A stretch of DNA of 64,000 bases from Ixodes scapularis (taxonomy: Eukaryota; Arthropoda; Arachnida; Ixodida; Ixodidae), in contig NW_024609857.1 in assembly GCF_016920785.2 (NCBI RefSeq), positions 12,500,716 to 12,564,715 of the forward strand, read 5' to 3'. The first letter of the stretch is position 1. Each line of letters starts with the position of its first letter. The notes beneath the pieces are model-generated. The model worked only from the letters and a program-made list of their open reading frames with translations, did no database searches and was not told the origin of the DNA. The position numbers were made by a program, and so were the translations under genes. Below, piece by piece: positions 10,000-23,050 of the stretch.

Positions 10000-12900
10000 A
10001 AGGTCGTAGAGTCCAGCCAGGTTGTACACATCCTGATGAGCTCATATCCCCACGGGCAAAATAAAAAGAAAAACCTCAGGGCGACTTAAAGCGCACAAAC
10101 GAAAAAAATAAAAAATAAATCCACAAACTCCTGCGGCAAAAAAAAAGAAAAAAAAAAAAAGATGGTACGTAGGAGTTGGGAGAGGTTGAAGGTGATAATG
10201 ACAAGAAAAACCCGGGAGGGGCGTCGCCTGGGAAGTGGTCCTTTTTCCTCTTTTTTCTCCCAATTGCGTCTAATTAGACGAAAGAGCTCTTTCCCAATTA
10301 ACGGGCGGGCTACTGACCCTAATTGTATCTGAACCCGGAGACTGTCGGGTCGTTCGTTCTTTTCCGGTGCATCATTCATTGTCGCTGCAATGGAGGCTGA
10401 CTTTTTTTTTTCCCCTGGTTGAGCGGGAAGGGCTATTCGCGGCAACAATTTCGGGTACCGCCAACTGGTGAAATTTTTCCACAACCCAGAGTGAGGATAC
10501 TTCCAATTTCTTCTGCTGGTGCAAACACCTGCATTACCAAGTTTCTAGGCACTACGAAAATTAAAGCATAATTGCGTGGCTAGAATGTGCACCGCCCAGG
10601 GTGAGGAAAACAGAAGCGCCCCTGGCGAGCTTCTCACCTTGAATAGCGTGCGATGCTCTCTTGAATTGAGCCGGCGACAATCCTGCCAGGGCGAAACAGA
10701 GCGTGACACGCACCTACTCTGAGCAGGTATTGGAGACGAAGGTTGCGTCCGCCCCCTAGGTAACAAGGCCGTTGCGTTTTAGTTTCTACGTCACGATAAA
10801 AAGGCCGGAGCGGGGACCGTATATTGGATACGAGTGCTGAGTCCGCGCTCGGCGGGGTTCGGGTTTTCGCTGATCGAAGAAGAGTGCGTGCCGAACACGC
10901 TGACGTAGCACTCGTGTCTATAGTCTGTCTAGTCTACGATGGCCTCTTATGGGTGACGTAGGAGATTGAGCACTTCGCCCTTGTTGTCTTGAAAGCCCAT
11001 TCCCTGATGTACGGAGACATCCGGGCAGGGTCTTCTCGTGTTCTTCCCTGCATGCTTCGAATACTTTTGGGTTTTGTTGATTATGGCGTAGGAACATTCC
11101 TAATATCATGTGGGTTTTTGAAGCTTTTTGAATTTGTTGTAACTTGAGTGGAGGGGATTTTTTGGCACGCGACCAATCTTATTCCAATTCGAATTCAAAT
11201 TAAAAAAGTATATTCACAAAAAATCGATAGCGTAGATATTTGTTTTTTAAATTGTGTCAATTATATATAACTTTCGAATCCCCGCAAGTAAAAAGGAAAA
11301 TATTTCACAGATAAAAAAAAAAAAAAGATGGTTTGCAAGATAAGTTTTTCTTCTTTTAACTTTAAGTAAGCGTTTAAATAAACGTAAGAACGTTAACTTT
11401 CACACTGAGCCGAAACGCTACTAAACGAGTAAACAAGTAACACTAATTCGGTACCGCTAACCCGAAGTTAATTGTGTACCATCAAGATGAGGGCTTAGCA
11501 TCGAGCCTCATTGGCTGTTTGATCATATAGAATAGGCTTTTCAAATAACGTATGTCGGCGTATGTCGAAAAGTATTCAAAAATTGTAGACTTCGAAACTC
11601 TTCAGTGATATTTGAAACTTCTTTTTAATCGGCATGACCATACTCATATGCCCACTCATACTGGAGACGTCTCGGACCTGTACTTGGTAATTATCTTTTC
11701 ATCTTGATTTAAATTGCCGTCTTAATATGACGGAATCACTTCGCAAACTTACAAAATTACGAATGCTATGTGAAAAAGTGAACTGTCCTCAGAGATAAAA
11801 AACAAACAAACCAACAAACTTCAAGCTATATAAATAGAATCAAATCAGGAAACTTATCTATGCTAATGCATGCATGCCGTATGCGTAATACGAATTTCAA
11901 GCTTCTCACCTTGATTGGTTTCATTTACCTAACAACGGATGTTTTCACACTACCTAAGAAATCTGCAAGTTATTTGGTTAAAACTTACTTTAGTCTTAGC
12001 GGACGGAATTGGTTTTCTATATAACTTTAGTACCTACGAAATTCAAGACCATTCTGAACTGTAATAAACCAAAATAGCTCCCTGATACATTTTTTTTAAA
12101 TAAAAATTAAGTTAAAAATTTTTTTTATAATCTTTTTTAGCACTTATAAGATTGAGCTTTACATCGAAGACGAACGAATTATCCTTGTCGGTAGTTCAAT
12201 ATTATTTTATAGTTAATATTTTTAACAGTTATAGTTAATGATACAATATAATTATACACGGGCACCATAAATCACACTCCACGAGACCATAGCTTTGTGC
12301 GCCTTTCGTTGAGGTAATAACATTTTTGTTGGTAATACTTGTAGTTCCGTCAAAGGCATAAAAAAGAAGAAAGTTTCTCACATTGAATAGTTGATTCCAC
12401 GCATTATTGATTTTGTTGCCACCTACTCTTGATTGATGACTCTGGTTGAATCACGGAGTTTTTTTATTAATTATCTACGGGGATGACATGTACTCAGCGC
12501 TATCATTTAAGAGTGGCCGGTGAGTTGTAATACACTTAATCTTTTTGTGTTCATGGAAAACGGGGGGGGGGGGGGGGGGGGGGGGGAGGGAGGGAGGGGG
12601 ATTGATGACCACCTATAAATTATGATGAAAATTTTATTATCGAATGTAAACCTTCATCTCGAACGCTGCAGCATCATTATATTTGTATATTCCTTTTGCC
12701 TTAGCTTCTAAGCACATCGCAAACAATGCCTATGCGTGTATAGGTGCTAAAAATGCCGGACACCCATGAACCTCTCTTATCAAAACTTCTTTTCAACAGG
12801 CAGTCTTTGTTTAGCATGTTTAGCTTGTAAAAAAAAAAAAGAAAGAAAGTTGCTGTTTTCACGAAGTAACCCCTCTTTCTTTTTTCTTATGAATAAATAG

Positions 12901-14936
12901 TGAGACAAAGTCGTTTACTTCTTCCCTTCACAAAAACACACACACGCACGACTATTGTGAAGCGTAAAACTTTGTTATATAGCCACTCACGCAACTCCGG
13001 GCCAACGTGGCGTGACCAGTCCTTGTCATTCCACTGCAGCTGATCAATTTCTCTTATAGGCGCATGTCCCTTTGTCATTATCAGGAACAAAGAGTGGAGC
13101 CACAACTTCCTCCGTAATTACACACGGCCTGGAGTTCCGAGTTGTCGATGACCATAGCATCGCTGCAGTTGATAAACGGGTCTCCTCTCACTCCTTTCCC
13201 CTTTTCCTAACTCTTCCCTTTCGTGAGGATCTTCTGGCTCCTGGATCCGGCCTTCCCTTACAAGTGTATTGTTTTTTTTTCTTTTTTTTTCCTAAACGAC
13301 CGAACGCGGTGTAGTATATCTCCTGTTTCTCCGTACGGATCCTTTCAAACTGGTTGTCGTAGCATGGTGCCGTTATTGTATTTGTCTGTGTGTGTGTGTG
13401 TGTGTGTGGTTTAGAAAATGTGTAATATATCACTTCCCATGTCACAGAGGAGTTTTGGAACATTTAACGTGGTTTATTATATTTGTGGCCTTGGCGGTGA
13501 AGCAATTAGTTACTCGTCGCTCTCGTGATACGACACTGGAGCCAGTTATGGGCTGCTTTGCCGTAATGAGATTAAAAAAAAAAAAGGATACTGTTGCGTT
13601 CTTTGTGCCTCTCACTGAGAATAATGTCCCATAAAGTATATAAGTTAAGAAAAAAAAGTTTTTTTTTGTCGAATTAAGCGGAAATAAATTATATGAGGAC
13701 TCTTTCTTCCCTCGACTGGCTATTATAGTTTGAAAGATACAAATGGAAGAAAGATAAAATCCTACAGACTTTATGGGTTTACACAGTAAATTACAGTCGC
13801 GACTGCACGGTGAGAAAAAAAAAAGGAAAACGAAGGTACCTTCAAGTTGAAGAAAAATACGCAGGAAGAGAAACTTTTTAAAACAATAAATTGCTAAAAA
13901 AAAAACACAAAAAAAAAAACTTAGGTAAGGAATTTAACGTAGGACGAAACACGAACGACACACAACAAAATTTGCGCTGTCCATGTTCTGTCCTTCTACG
14001 TTTAATTATTTCAGAAGTTTTTCCACTATACCAAAGTGATCGCCTGGAAATTGAGAGTAAAATGCTATGGAAGACAATCTCATCTCTTGGGTCGCCTACA
14101 TCACCGCATATCCGATGCCTTTCGAATACAAAAACGAAAAAGAAACCTCTCGGATAATTAATGTACACGCACCTCTCATTAGTGCAAATCGGCAAACCCC
14201 TCAGTGATCGCGTCCCCGGGCCTTCGAGAGGTTTGTTCTTTTTCGAATTTCCTTGCTCCTTTTTTTTTCTTCATTTTTTTTCGCGCCGCACACTGTATAT
14301 CTTAAAGGCCGGACTCTCCGGCAGCGAAAGCTGAACTTGACGGCACCCATTAGCAATGTTCCAAGCGTAGGAATTAACAGAAAAAAAAGACGTCTCTGCC
14401 CGGCATTTGTAGTTACCTGGCCGTGATGCAGCTACTAAGGGATGCGCCTATACAGCGGCGGGGGCCGATGCATAGGCATGGAGATACCGAAACGTTCATA
14501 CTCGAATAACAAAGCTCGTCGTCACTAATGGCTGCCATTAACAAAGTTTCTGCAAATATAGTAATATCTGAGTTGCTGTCGCTAAGAAGATTGCAAATTT
14601 TTCTTCTTTTTTTTTGGCATAAAGCCTCGAACGTTTCTAAAAGTAACGAAATGTGACTGCGATTTCTTAGTTTTGCTCCGCGGGTAGTGTGGTGGCGGGT
14701 TCCTGTCAGTCTTATTTCGTTTCAGCTATACTTCAAAAACTTTCACACAGTCATCAGACGGATCGAAAATGTAGCGCTTGTAATTAATTAGTAGCTCATC
14801 AAATCGAATTTTAAAGGGCGCGACGTTTGCTGCTCTGCAAATCGAAACAACTTCCCGCGCTCTAGGCGAACTGATTCCGAATAATCCTGTCGGACAGGGA
14901 AAGTAGAGTAGATTGTTGGGCTAGTTGGTTTTGGAA
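10000..14936. other. Intergenic, AT-rich, no gene seen
   Basis: From 11100 to 12900 the DNA is strongly AT-rich with stops in all frames. Around 10790-10900 a GATAAAAAGGCC box precedes a GC-rich stretch and could be a decayed promoter or LTR, but nothing supports a transcript. Confidence 0.5.
13386..13408 (+). repeat. (TG)n microsatellite
   Basis: About eleven TG units. Confidence 0.9.
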
Positions 14937-15064
14937 TTTGGAATACATTTTAGCGCTCAAAAAACAGGGACAAAGAGGCGAGAAACAGACAGCACAGTGC
15001 GCTCTGTGCTGTCTGTTTCTCGCCTCTTTGTCCCTGTTTTTTGAGCGCTAAAATGTATTCCAAA
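14937..15064. repeat. Perfect 128-bp palindrome (61-bp arms, 6-nt loop)
   Basis: Arms 14937-14997 and 15004-15064 are exact reverse complements, from TTTGGAATACATTTTAGCGC at the left end to the mirrored GTATTCCAAA at the right. The central spacer is TGCGCT. Arm identity is complete by reading. Confidence 0.95.
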
Positions 15065-18000
15065 GGAAAAGTAGTATTTTTTTTTGAACCGTTATCCCGA
15101 ATAGATTCCTTATCTTTAAAAGGTAGTAGCTTGGGCCCCTGGTGTCGAAATTAGCCAGTTGGTGACGTCATCGCCGCCAACACCACCTGATTACCCAACG
15201 ACTTGATGAGTGCGCTCTCTCTTCACCCCAGATGTGTTCTTACCTGTATGGTGCCCAGAACCCGTGTCTGACTAGCTTGTTTACCCCATCCAAAAGGTAA
15301 TCTAAATTCATAGCAATTTGCTATGCATTTTTTGTGTGTTTGTATGTTTGTCTCGCAACATGTAGCAACCGAAATCGTTGCTGCAACTGGGTACGATGAT
15401 TAAGTAGAAAAAGAAAAAAAAAAGAACGAAGTCCGTTTTGGAATTTTCTGCCAGACACAACCAGCGACACGAAGCGCTACAGGCGCAGTCTGCAGCAATA
15501 CGTAACGAAATGCAAATTACATTAAAAAAAAGACGTTCTAAAACGCCACATGTTTACCTCGAAAACAGCGCACCCTCACGTCAAGTGCACGACGGAAGAG
15601 ACAAGCCCACCGCCGGTGGAAGCGAGCGGCACGTTGTTGATCATTTTACGAAATTGCCGGTAAAATAACAGTATAGTCCCGAATAATAATACGAAGATAA
15701 GGAAAACTTGTTTAGGCGCACCGACATTACCGAGGCGAGTGTATACAGTGCGCCTCACTTAGGTTACGCCGGAGTGTTCCCGCTACTACGTGGTAATTTT
15801 ACAGCGAGTGTTTGCTCAACCAGGTATCTCGATCCAACATCAAATTCAATTATAAAAAGGCGTTTTCTTTTCTTTGGCAAAAAAAAAAAAAAACGGGCTG
15901 CAAAGAGAGCAGAAGAGTGAACGTGGAAGTTTCGTTTGGGTCTCTTTTTCCTCGAAAAGTAATGACTGCAGCGCACGTTTTTTTTTTTTTTTTGTTTTTT
16001 TTTTCGTTTTCTTTTTTGTTGCGGATTAGTACGTCTGGTTTGTTTCGCAAGATATGAAAGGAAGAGGTGAAAACGATGTTTTGCACCTGAAGCTACCGAG
16101 TTGGAAGTAACGCTATCGTTAAAGTCGGTAGATGATAAAAGAAAAAAAAATTCGAGAAAGTATTACGATTGTTAGCAGGATACGAGAAAAATATAAATAA
16201 TAAGGAACTGTAGTTGCACGTACCAAGCATATTAAAAAGTACGCCTGTCTACAAAGTTGGACAAATGGAGCATCTCCAGCTTTTCCAAACTTTCCAGCTA
16301 TATGGGTTTTCTCTCGTGACTGGCTTATTCGTTTTTATGATCGAAGCTTATATAAATAAGCAGTGTAAAAGAACAGTATATAATTAAAGATAAAGCTATC
16401 ATTTCGTTGCACATGGCGAGTTAACTTTTCGCAATGTTCCCAAGCAAAAAAAGAAAGATGAAAAGAAGAAAAGTCACAAGAAGTAGAAGCGAGCAAGTTA
16501 CGCGGGATTGTAAACTAACAAAGGTGGAAAGAGGTCAGAATAAAACATAGGTTCCCGCAAAGCCGCCCTTGTCCGGCGAACTAAAATGGGATGAGTGTTG
16601 CAGTGGTTTCCTTTCATTCTGTCTCTCTTTTTTTCTTCTCTCTCTCTTGTTTTTCTTTGTTTTATTTCAGAGAAAATTGGGAATCGGGTTTCGGATCTGG
16701 TTCGCTCACTATACGCTCTGTCAGTCTACGTTTCTTTTTTTTTTTGTAATTATTATTGTTGTTTTTGAAAACGAGGAAAGATGTCGACTTCTGACATAGG
16801 TTTGTCGTCATTTCCTTTCTCTAATTTATATTTTGTACTTACTTGACACTTATTCAATCCAAGTTGAATTGGAAATCGGATCTCGTCCTAACGAAACTCT
16901 TTCATATGTAATAAAATTACGGTTTCACGTGGACGCCTTTGTATGCAAATACATTAGTGCGCTTTATACGATTAGAAGTCTCCGATGGGTCGGACTATCT
17001 CTCTTTTGCTTTCCTTCACAGCAGCAAAATCGTTTCTGGGGTTTGTCAAGCGCGAACAAGATTCTGGATATTACATCCTCAATTTCTGTTTAATGTGCGT
17101 CGATTAAAGGTACAAATTTTAATAAGCAAAGGGCCCTTTTTAACTGAGATAAAAAGATTTGAAAAATCTGACGTTACAAGAGGATAACTATTATATTTCT
17201 AATAACCTAAGGTCGTGTCAAAGTATAGAAATGGTTCTGACCCTTCTGTTCTGGATATGCTCACATACTCATGCACTCTTGCACGATAAAACAGCAATTA
17301 TGTAAAGTTTCACACGCGTGGCTCACTCTAAAGCGAACAACAATTGTACGAGTGGCGGCACATATTGCTTTAAAAAGTTCAATTAAATAATTTTGGGTTA
17401 TTTAAAGTTCGGTCTAAGAAGTTGAGCGATAGATATAGAACTACATCGAGCGCTCTGTACACCTTAAAATGGTGTGTGTACAATTTGTTACTAATGATGC
17501 AATGTTTTTGAAGACTCAACATCTCAGAGCTGCCGCAGCGTATTTTATTGCGGATGGCGGTTTGGTCAAGACTATACATTGGTTCTTTGTTTCTTGCATT
17601 AACGCTCCTGAGCAGTGCACCTAGAGTATGCTATAATATTGGAGCCCATCAGCTGTATTCACTAATAAATGGGTTGCATACTTTATACACGTCTTATTTT
17701 GTTAAATGGACCAACAAGAATAGGTTTTTAACACCTACAACCGCGCTCATAAAAAGTTTATTTGAAGTTAATTTTTACAAAATACCTTTAAATGTGCAAA
17801 ATCACAATTAAGACGTTACAACCCAAATACACACGTGCGGAAACAAACAAAAAACATAAGCATCTATACGCATTTGCAAAACGGGCGCCTAACGTTTACA
17901 ACTAAAGAAAAAGAAACTGGTTACATATTCGGGCTCCAGACATGCTGACACTGCAATAAGAGTTCGGTCAAAAATAAAGGCAATTAATTACTACACACAT

Positions 18001-18140
18001 TTTGTGACAAACAATTTGCTCAATAAAACAGTGGTCCCATTAACATCCAATAGATATTCTATTCAACTCATTCAAATTGTCTGGCATCTCCCAGGGTACA
18101 TTGTGTTTACTTCGAAATAAATATCGTATTCGAGCCTCGA
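15065..18140. other. Intergenic, no gene seen
   Basis: Poly-T/poly-A tracts and AT-rich DNA; no conserved peptide on either strand. Confidence 0.5.
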
Positions 18141-18239
18141 GTGCATTTAATGCAGAACCTACGCTTATTGCTAATGAACTGTTTGCAGAAACGGAAGACC
18201 TCTTTGATTTCAAAACGAAACAATTGTTTGTTAAGATGT

Positions 18240-18370
18240 TTTAACGTGAGAGCGTTAAGGAGCTCGTGCCACAGAAAAGCCGGCGTCGGCGTCGTGTCAG
18301 AGGAACTGGAAAACCCTGATTGGTCGATAGGGTCATGACGTCACGACCACATGACCTCACGCAGGAATTT
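18240..18370. repeat. Possible dispersed GC-rich repeat
   Basis: GAGAGCGTTAAGGAGCTCGTG, CCGGCGTCGGCGTCGTGTC and several TGACGTCA/CACGACC words form a GC-rich island of repeat-like character. The GGCGTCGGCGT word is shared with the CACGTG repeat family. The similarity is weak. Confidence 0.3.
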
Positions 18371-18537
18371 CAAACAGCCCCCAACGCTCACGTCTATCGT
18401 TACGTCACGCACGGAATGACGGTAATTAAAACGTGACATGTAATACGAAATAAAGATCGCCGCAAGTCTCACATAATTCCACTTTTTAAAGTAATTCATT
18501 ATCCTTATAGAAAAAAATTTGAAGAATTTAAGGTAGA

Positions 18538-18610
18538 GGCGGGATTCCAACCCACGACCCTTCGGTTGCGAGCAAGAAACGCTACCGACTAGGCCTCGCT
18601 TGCACGGCTT
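18538..18610 (-). mobile_element. tRNA-like SINE head or relic
   Basis: On the minus strand an A-box-like AGGCCTAGTCGG (complement of 18585-18596) is followed about 33 bases later by a B-box-like GGTTGGAATCC (complement of 18542-18552, one change from GGTTCGAATCC). Spacing and order fit a Pol III type-2 promoter. No clean cloverleaf or 3' tail is seen, so this is a diverged SINE relic or fragment. Confidence 0.5.
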
Positions 18611-19243
18611 GGTAACGAGCAGGGATTTATGTGTTTAGCTATCCCGTTCCACTCTTAAAGGCGAAGCTTAAGCGTTCTTCTGTAACTTTTCTTTCAATTT
18701 TGACGGACTTCTGAGTGTTAATAAATACTTTAGAGCTGGTGACTTCGTTGAACAGTCAGGCACGCTACAAGCAAAGCTGAAGCAGCTGTTAGCCATTAGA
18801 AGTATTCAGCGCGTCTTTTGTTATTCCATATATTTTCAAAATTTTGTTGTCTTGGTAAAACAGAAGCAAATATGCTAGTTACGCCTATTTCCACTTCTCG
18901 CGTGCTTACTTCTCTTTTCCACCTGACCAAGGCAGGGTAGGGTCCGCATCCAACCTCAAAATTTCCTAGCCGGAGGACACTAACGTCGCGTGCTGAACAG
19001 ATTTGAATGAGACGACACAAATCTGACATTTGTGTTTATACCGTCAAGCCATTAACGAGTTCGTTAAGCTGTAGTCTTTTTGTGGTAAGCCATTAAGGTT
19101 GTCTAAACGGGTGCTATTATTTCAAAAGCCTTCCTTTGGTAGATGCGTTATCGGGGGCAGGACCAAGTAAGGCAGTGCGCATGTCCCCCAGAGACCTACG
19201 CGACGCAAAGCCGTGCATGGAGAGCAGTAGCACGCGGTTGACC

Positions 19244-20200
19244 TTAATTCGGGTGCGGAAGCTGACAGAAGAACCGGCCCTCGACGCCGCACTGCACGTC
19301 GTCCCAGCCGAAGTCAATCTCGTTGCTCAGCTGCGCGCAGTGTTCGGCGTCGTCCCTGTTGTCCGGCGCTCCTGGCCGCCAAAACTGGGTGGTCTTCAGA
19401 CGCTGTCCGTTGGCAACCCACACCCAGGCACCTTCTTGAACCTCGTCGGTGAGACCGATGTAGGCAGCGCGTACCTTAGAGCGTCGCATCAGCTCCCTGA
19501 GGAACCGGTTGGTGTCTCCGTCGGCCACGTAGGCCAGCGTGGCTCCGTCCTTGGCGCACTCTTCGGCCGCCACAGTGAAGTTGGCATCGCCGGTGGACAG
19601 CTTGAAGTAGGAGCCCTCGGTGCTACCCGCGAACAGCGAGTAGCCCTCTGCGGGAAGCTGTTCGCAGGTGGCATTCCCCTCTATGTAGTATCCAGGAGTG
19701 CATTTGCAAAGGCGTCGTCTGCAGACCGCCAGTGGCCCCGTACGCATGTGGCACTCAAAGTCCCTGTCGCAAAGTTCGTTCAGCCGCGGCAGATAGAGGA
19801 GCGGCTCGCAGCGGGGCGAGCAGAAGCCGTCCTCCGAGCAGAAGGGCGTGCTCCAGAGGGGACCAGAGCGCTCGTCCATGGCGTTGTCCATCAGGTCGTA
19901 GTAGCTCAGGGTGGGACTGGGCACCAGCTTGCGGCCCGACTCTGAGCAGAGGTCCTGGTCTAGAAGCTGGCACAAGTGGGCGCCGTAGTTGAAAGCCCGA
20001 CAGGTGTCGGTCCTCAGGCACGCCGCGAGGCACCAGGAGACGCCGTCGATCCTGAAGGGTGCTTCGGGGGTCAGGGCCCGGTGTCGCCGGAACTCGGACG
20101 TCGCCCTCCGCAGGGTCAGAACCCGCGGCGAGGGCTCTTGCCCGAGAGATACTTCGAGCCCCTGACAGAGAAAGCCGAGGACTATCCAGACAACTGCCAT
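19244..20200 (-). CDS. Secreted PAN/apple-like, Cys-rich, C-type lectin domain protein (318 aa, single exon)
   Basis: Complete intronless frame, probably a secreted carbohydrate- or ligand-binding protein. I place the start at the ATG at 20198-20200: it has A at -3 and G at +4, and it opens a clear signal peptide (MAVVWIVLGFLCQGLEVSLG). The frame is open further upstream, with another ATG at 20260, but that would bury the signal peptide. Residues about 30-110 look like a PAN/apple-type module (Cys57, 61, 67, 77, 85). Residues 121-179 form a Cys-rich EB/EGF-like linker. Residues 185-314 are a C-type lectin fold with the four canonical cysteines (215, 288, 304, 312), a WVWV core strand and GWDDVQC near the end. 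The Ca-site EPN/QPD position reads APD and WND reads WDD, so canonical sugar binding is doubtful. N-glycosylation sequons lie at N176 and N207. The coding region is GC-rich compared with its AT-rich surroundings, and no frameshift is visible. Domain assignment is firm for the lectin fold and moderate for PAN. The biological role is unknown. Confidence 0.9.
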   Translation of the reverse strand: MAVVWIVLGFLCQGLEVSLGQEPSPRVLTLRRATSEFRRHRALTPEAPFRIDGVSWCLAACLRTDTCRAFNYGAHLCQLLDQDLCSESGRKLVPSPTLSYYDLMDNAMDERSGPLWSTPFCSEDGFCSPRCEPLLYLPRLNELCDRDFECHMRTGPLAVCRRRLCKCTPGYYIEGNATCEQLPAEGYSLFAGSTEGSYFKLSTGDANFTVAAEECAKDGATLAYVADGDTNRFLRELMRRSKVRAAYIGLTDEVQEGAWVWVANGQRLKTTQFWRPGAPDNRDDAEHCAQLSNEIDFGWDDVQCGVEGRFFCQLPHPN

Positions 20201-20278
20201 CTTGCCACTGAGCCCAGTTCCCCCAAATGCTTCCCGCTTCGCTTCACCAGCATTACCCATACGCGAACCGGCGCCCAC

Positions 20279-22319
20279 TTAGCTACTCTATCGATGGGCG
20301 TGCCGGGAATGGTGATCGTTGATTAGGGAATGTAAGAGCAATCGCAGAGGCGAGGTAGAGGCCCGTAAATGTCGCTTACCTCTCACGGGGACTTTCGGAG
20401 GGTTGTTTGTCATTTGGCTGTTGCTCCTCATGCATGTATGGATGAGAGACGCCGGTTATCAGAGGTGCATTGCGGCGTCCATAATAGAATTACCGACCTT
20501 CTTTTATGGGTGCGTTGTTTGGTTGGGCAACCCATGCTGGCATGTTTTGGGTTTTCGTCGGCCCTATGGGACAACGAAAATGTATTGCACACTGTTTTGA
20601 ACCCACTGCTTTTACAACGCGAAGTGATTCCTTGTAGTTTCTAGAAGGTATGAGCCGTCAGGTTATTGTGTTTTATGGTTCACGCAGCTTTAAGCTTAAG
20701 CTGTAATTCATATTAGAGCATCATAAAAATAAAGTCGGGAATATTTTGGCCCAGCCGATTCTGGTTCGACTCATGCTTCGTGGGCTGCTTCGGACGCCAT
20801 TTCGGGAATGGCTTGTTTCAGGGTTGAGTATATTCAGGGTAAAACGGACAACTTCAATGTAACAGCGCACAAAAGAAAGAAACACAGATGCGCTGTTATG
20901 TTCAACATATCATCATACTAACTGACCCAGCTCAACACCCTATTACGAACAAACTTGTCGTACTTTAATCATTTATTTCCCTTACTAGACGCGCCGACAA
21001 ACAAACTCCAAATTGCGTTTTTCTTTTCTCCAAGTGCTTGAACGTTTGTGTCGTACTGGTTACTGTAAAAATAGATACCGAGGACTTAAAACTACGCAGC
21101 TATGCTAAAACAATTAAACTGCAATATTTGGTACATTTCTAAATTCTTAAGACTCTGGAACTTTTGCACCTTCCGACCTCTTTTGAGTGTTCCCAGCAAA
21201 CATTGCAAAAATTGACTTAATAATAATAATAATAATAATTTTTAGTTTCATTTATAAAAAAGTTTGTTTTTCTATTTTTTACTAATACTGCTCGCCTAAT
21301 TAGGCTGTAGCAGGAGTCGTACAGACGGGCAAAAAGCACAGATAAGAAATTGTTATCATAGGAAAAATATATATATCGGCAGCTCTCTGCTGCACTTCAA
21401 TGTATGTAATATTTTATGTAAATACGATGTGCTGTGCCGTCAGCACCGGTGAAAAAATAAGAGTTCAGAAAAACCACTACTACAGGACGAATATATAGAC
21501 GCTTTGCAGCAGCTGTGCATGGACCCCGCCATAACTGACCTTCAGTTTTTGTTTCCTCTTATTTCGTTTATTTCACTTCATCATTACCATAGCAGGCCAG
21601 GTTATTGCCACATTAGTTTTAACTGTGTCCTTTTCTAAAGCATCGGCCTCTGTAGAAGATCGTCAACTACCGTTTCAGTTGCTCGGCATTTCGGTAAGAC
21701 AAGAGAAGGTCAGCAATGGCGGCTGTAATTTGGCACGTGTGTAAAGCGTCTATAACATAGAATGAATCACAGCGCTGATAAAATAAAAAAAGAATGTACA
21801 ACAAAACTTTAACATCTTTACTATCCGATCTAAGATACATTTTTTATTCTATATGAGATAAGATTAAAGACAGAGACGCACTAGCGCCAATGTCAACCGG
21901 CAGGGAATAGCCAGCCGGCAACGGCATTTCAGCGCTATCAAAGAGAGAGCCCACGGTTATACTTTGTCTCGTTGTAAAATGGCAAAGGGTGAACGACAGG
22001 CCCCACATTGTGTGCCGAGGGCTTCGATATGCACTACGAAAACGAGCGCAACGAACACATATTGGAGTTGAGGAAGCATGACACAACGAAAAGCCTGATA
22101 CTTCTTCGTAGTAAAAGTGCACTCCGGTGATACGTAGTCGCGTTCCGATTGGCCCGCTAGGGCTGTAGCTTCCGCCGTACTGGCATGTTATGCGATCACG
22201 GCTCCATGGCCTACCCAGTATTTCTTGCTTCAGACACTAGGCTAAGCGGAACCACCGGAGTAACAACTCACGTTTGAATGATGCTGCCGCCGCTCTTAGG
22301 CATACCAATGTTTCTTTCT
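20279..22319. other. 5' flank of the lectin gene and AT-rich intergenic DNA
   Basis: No clear TATA box in the ~150 bases upstream of the lectin start on the minus strand. The remainder is AT-rich without a recognisable gene. Confidence 0.4.
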
Positions 22320-23050
22320 TCACTCACTAGATAGCGACTGAAGCAAGCCATCTAGCGACTGAACCAGCTGGGTCAAATTGTGAAAACGCGTTATGTCAAC
22401 CAAAACCTCAGCACACGGCGAAAGTGTCACTAGAAATGTGGATGACCAATCAATTTCTGGCGTCTTGAAGTCCCCGGTAAGAATAAAGTTGCGCTCACTT
22501 AAATTATGGTTGATAATATACTCGTTCAACTTTGAAAGAAAATAGCAATTTGAGCTTAGGGGTCGGTAATATGCTCCCATCACTATGCTTACTTCAGCGG
22601 GAGATACCTTTACCCATACGTACTCCAGGGGTGGAAGCGCTGCGCCAATTGCGCCACTCTGCGCCAATTCACTTCCCTGCGCCAGCCTGCTCCAAAACGC
22701 CAATTTCAACTTTTTTTTTTTTTGTGTTTTCTCTAAATTTGGCGGAAAACGGTTGGCCACGGGCCACCATGTGGTGTGTACTTTTGCTTAGGTGTCGCTG
22801 CGGGTGACTTGTACCAACTCGACTGGGGCTCCGAACCATGTCTAACCTCAGGGCGAGGCGCCGATTTTAGTTCATCGAGAGTGCGATGTCGTTTTTTACT
22901 ACAAAGAGCTTGATATACGAACACATCGGTTTGGTTTCGGGCATAGTTGGTTGGCGCGGTTGGAGCGCGCATGCAGTTGCCCGTGGTCCCGATTTGCCGT
23001 GATCGTGGGAGTTGGTGCCTCGGCACCGGTGGGCTACCTTGGCCGTTAAA

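Noticed and set aside
19136..19945. 269-codon plus-strand frame opposite the lectin gene
   Set aside because: It is the antisense shadow of the GC-rich lectin exon; only the minus strand shows signal peptide and conserved cysteines.
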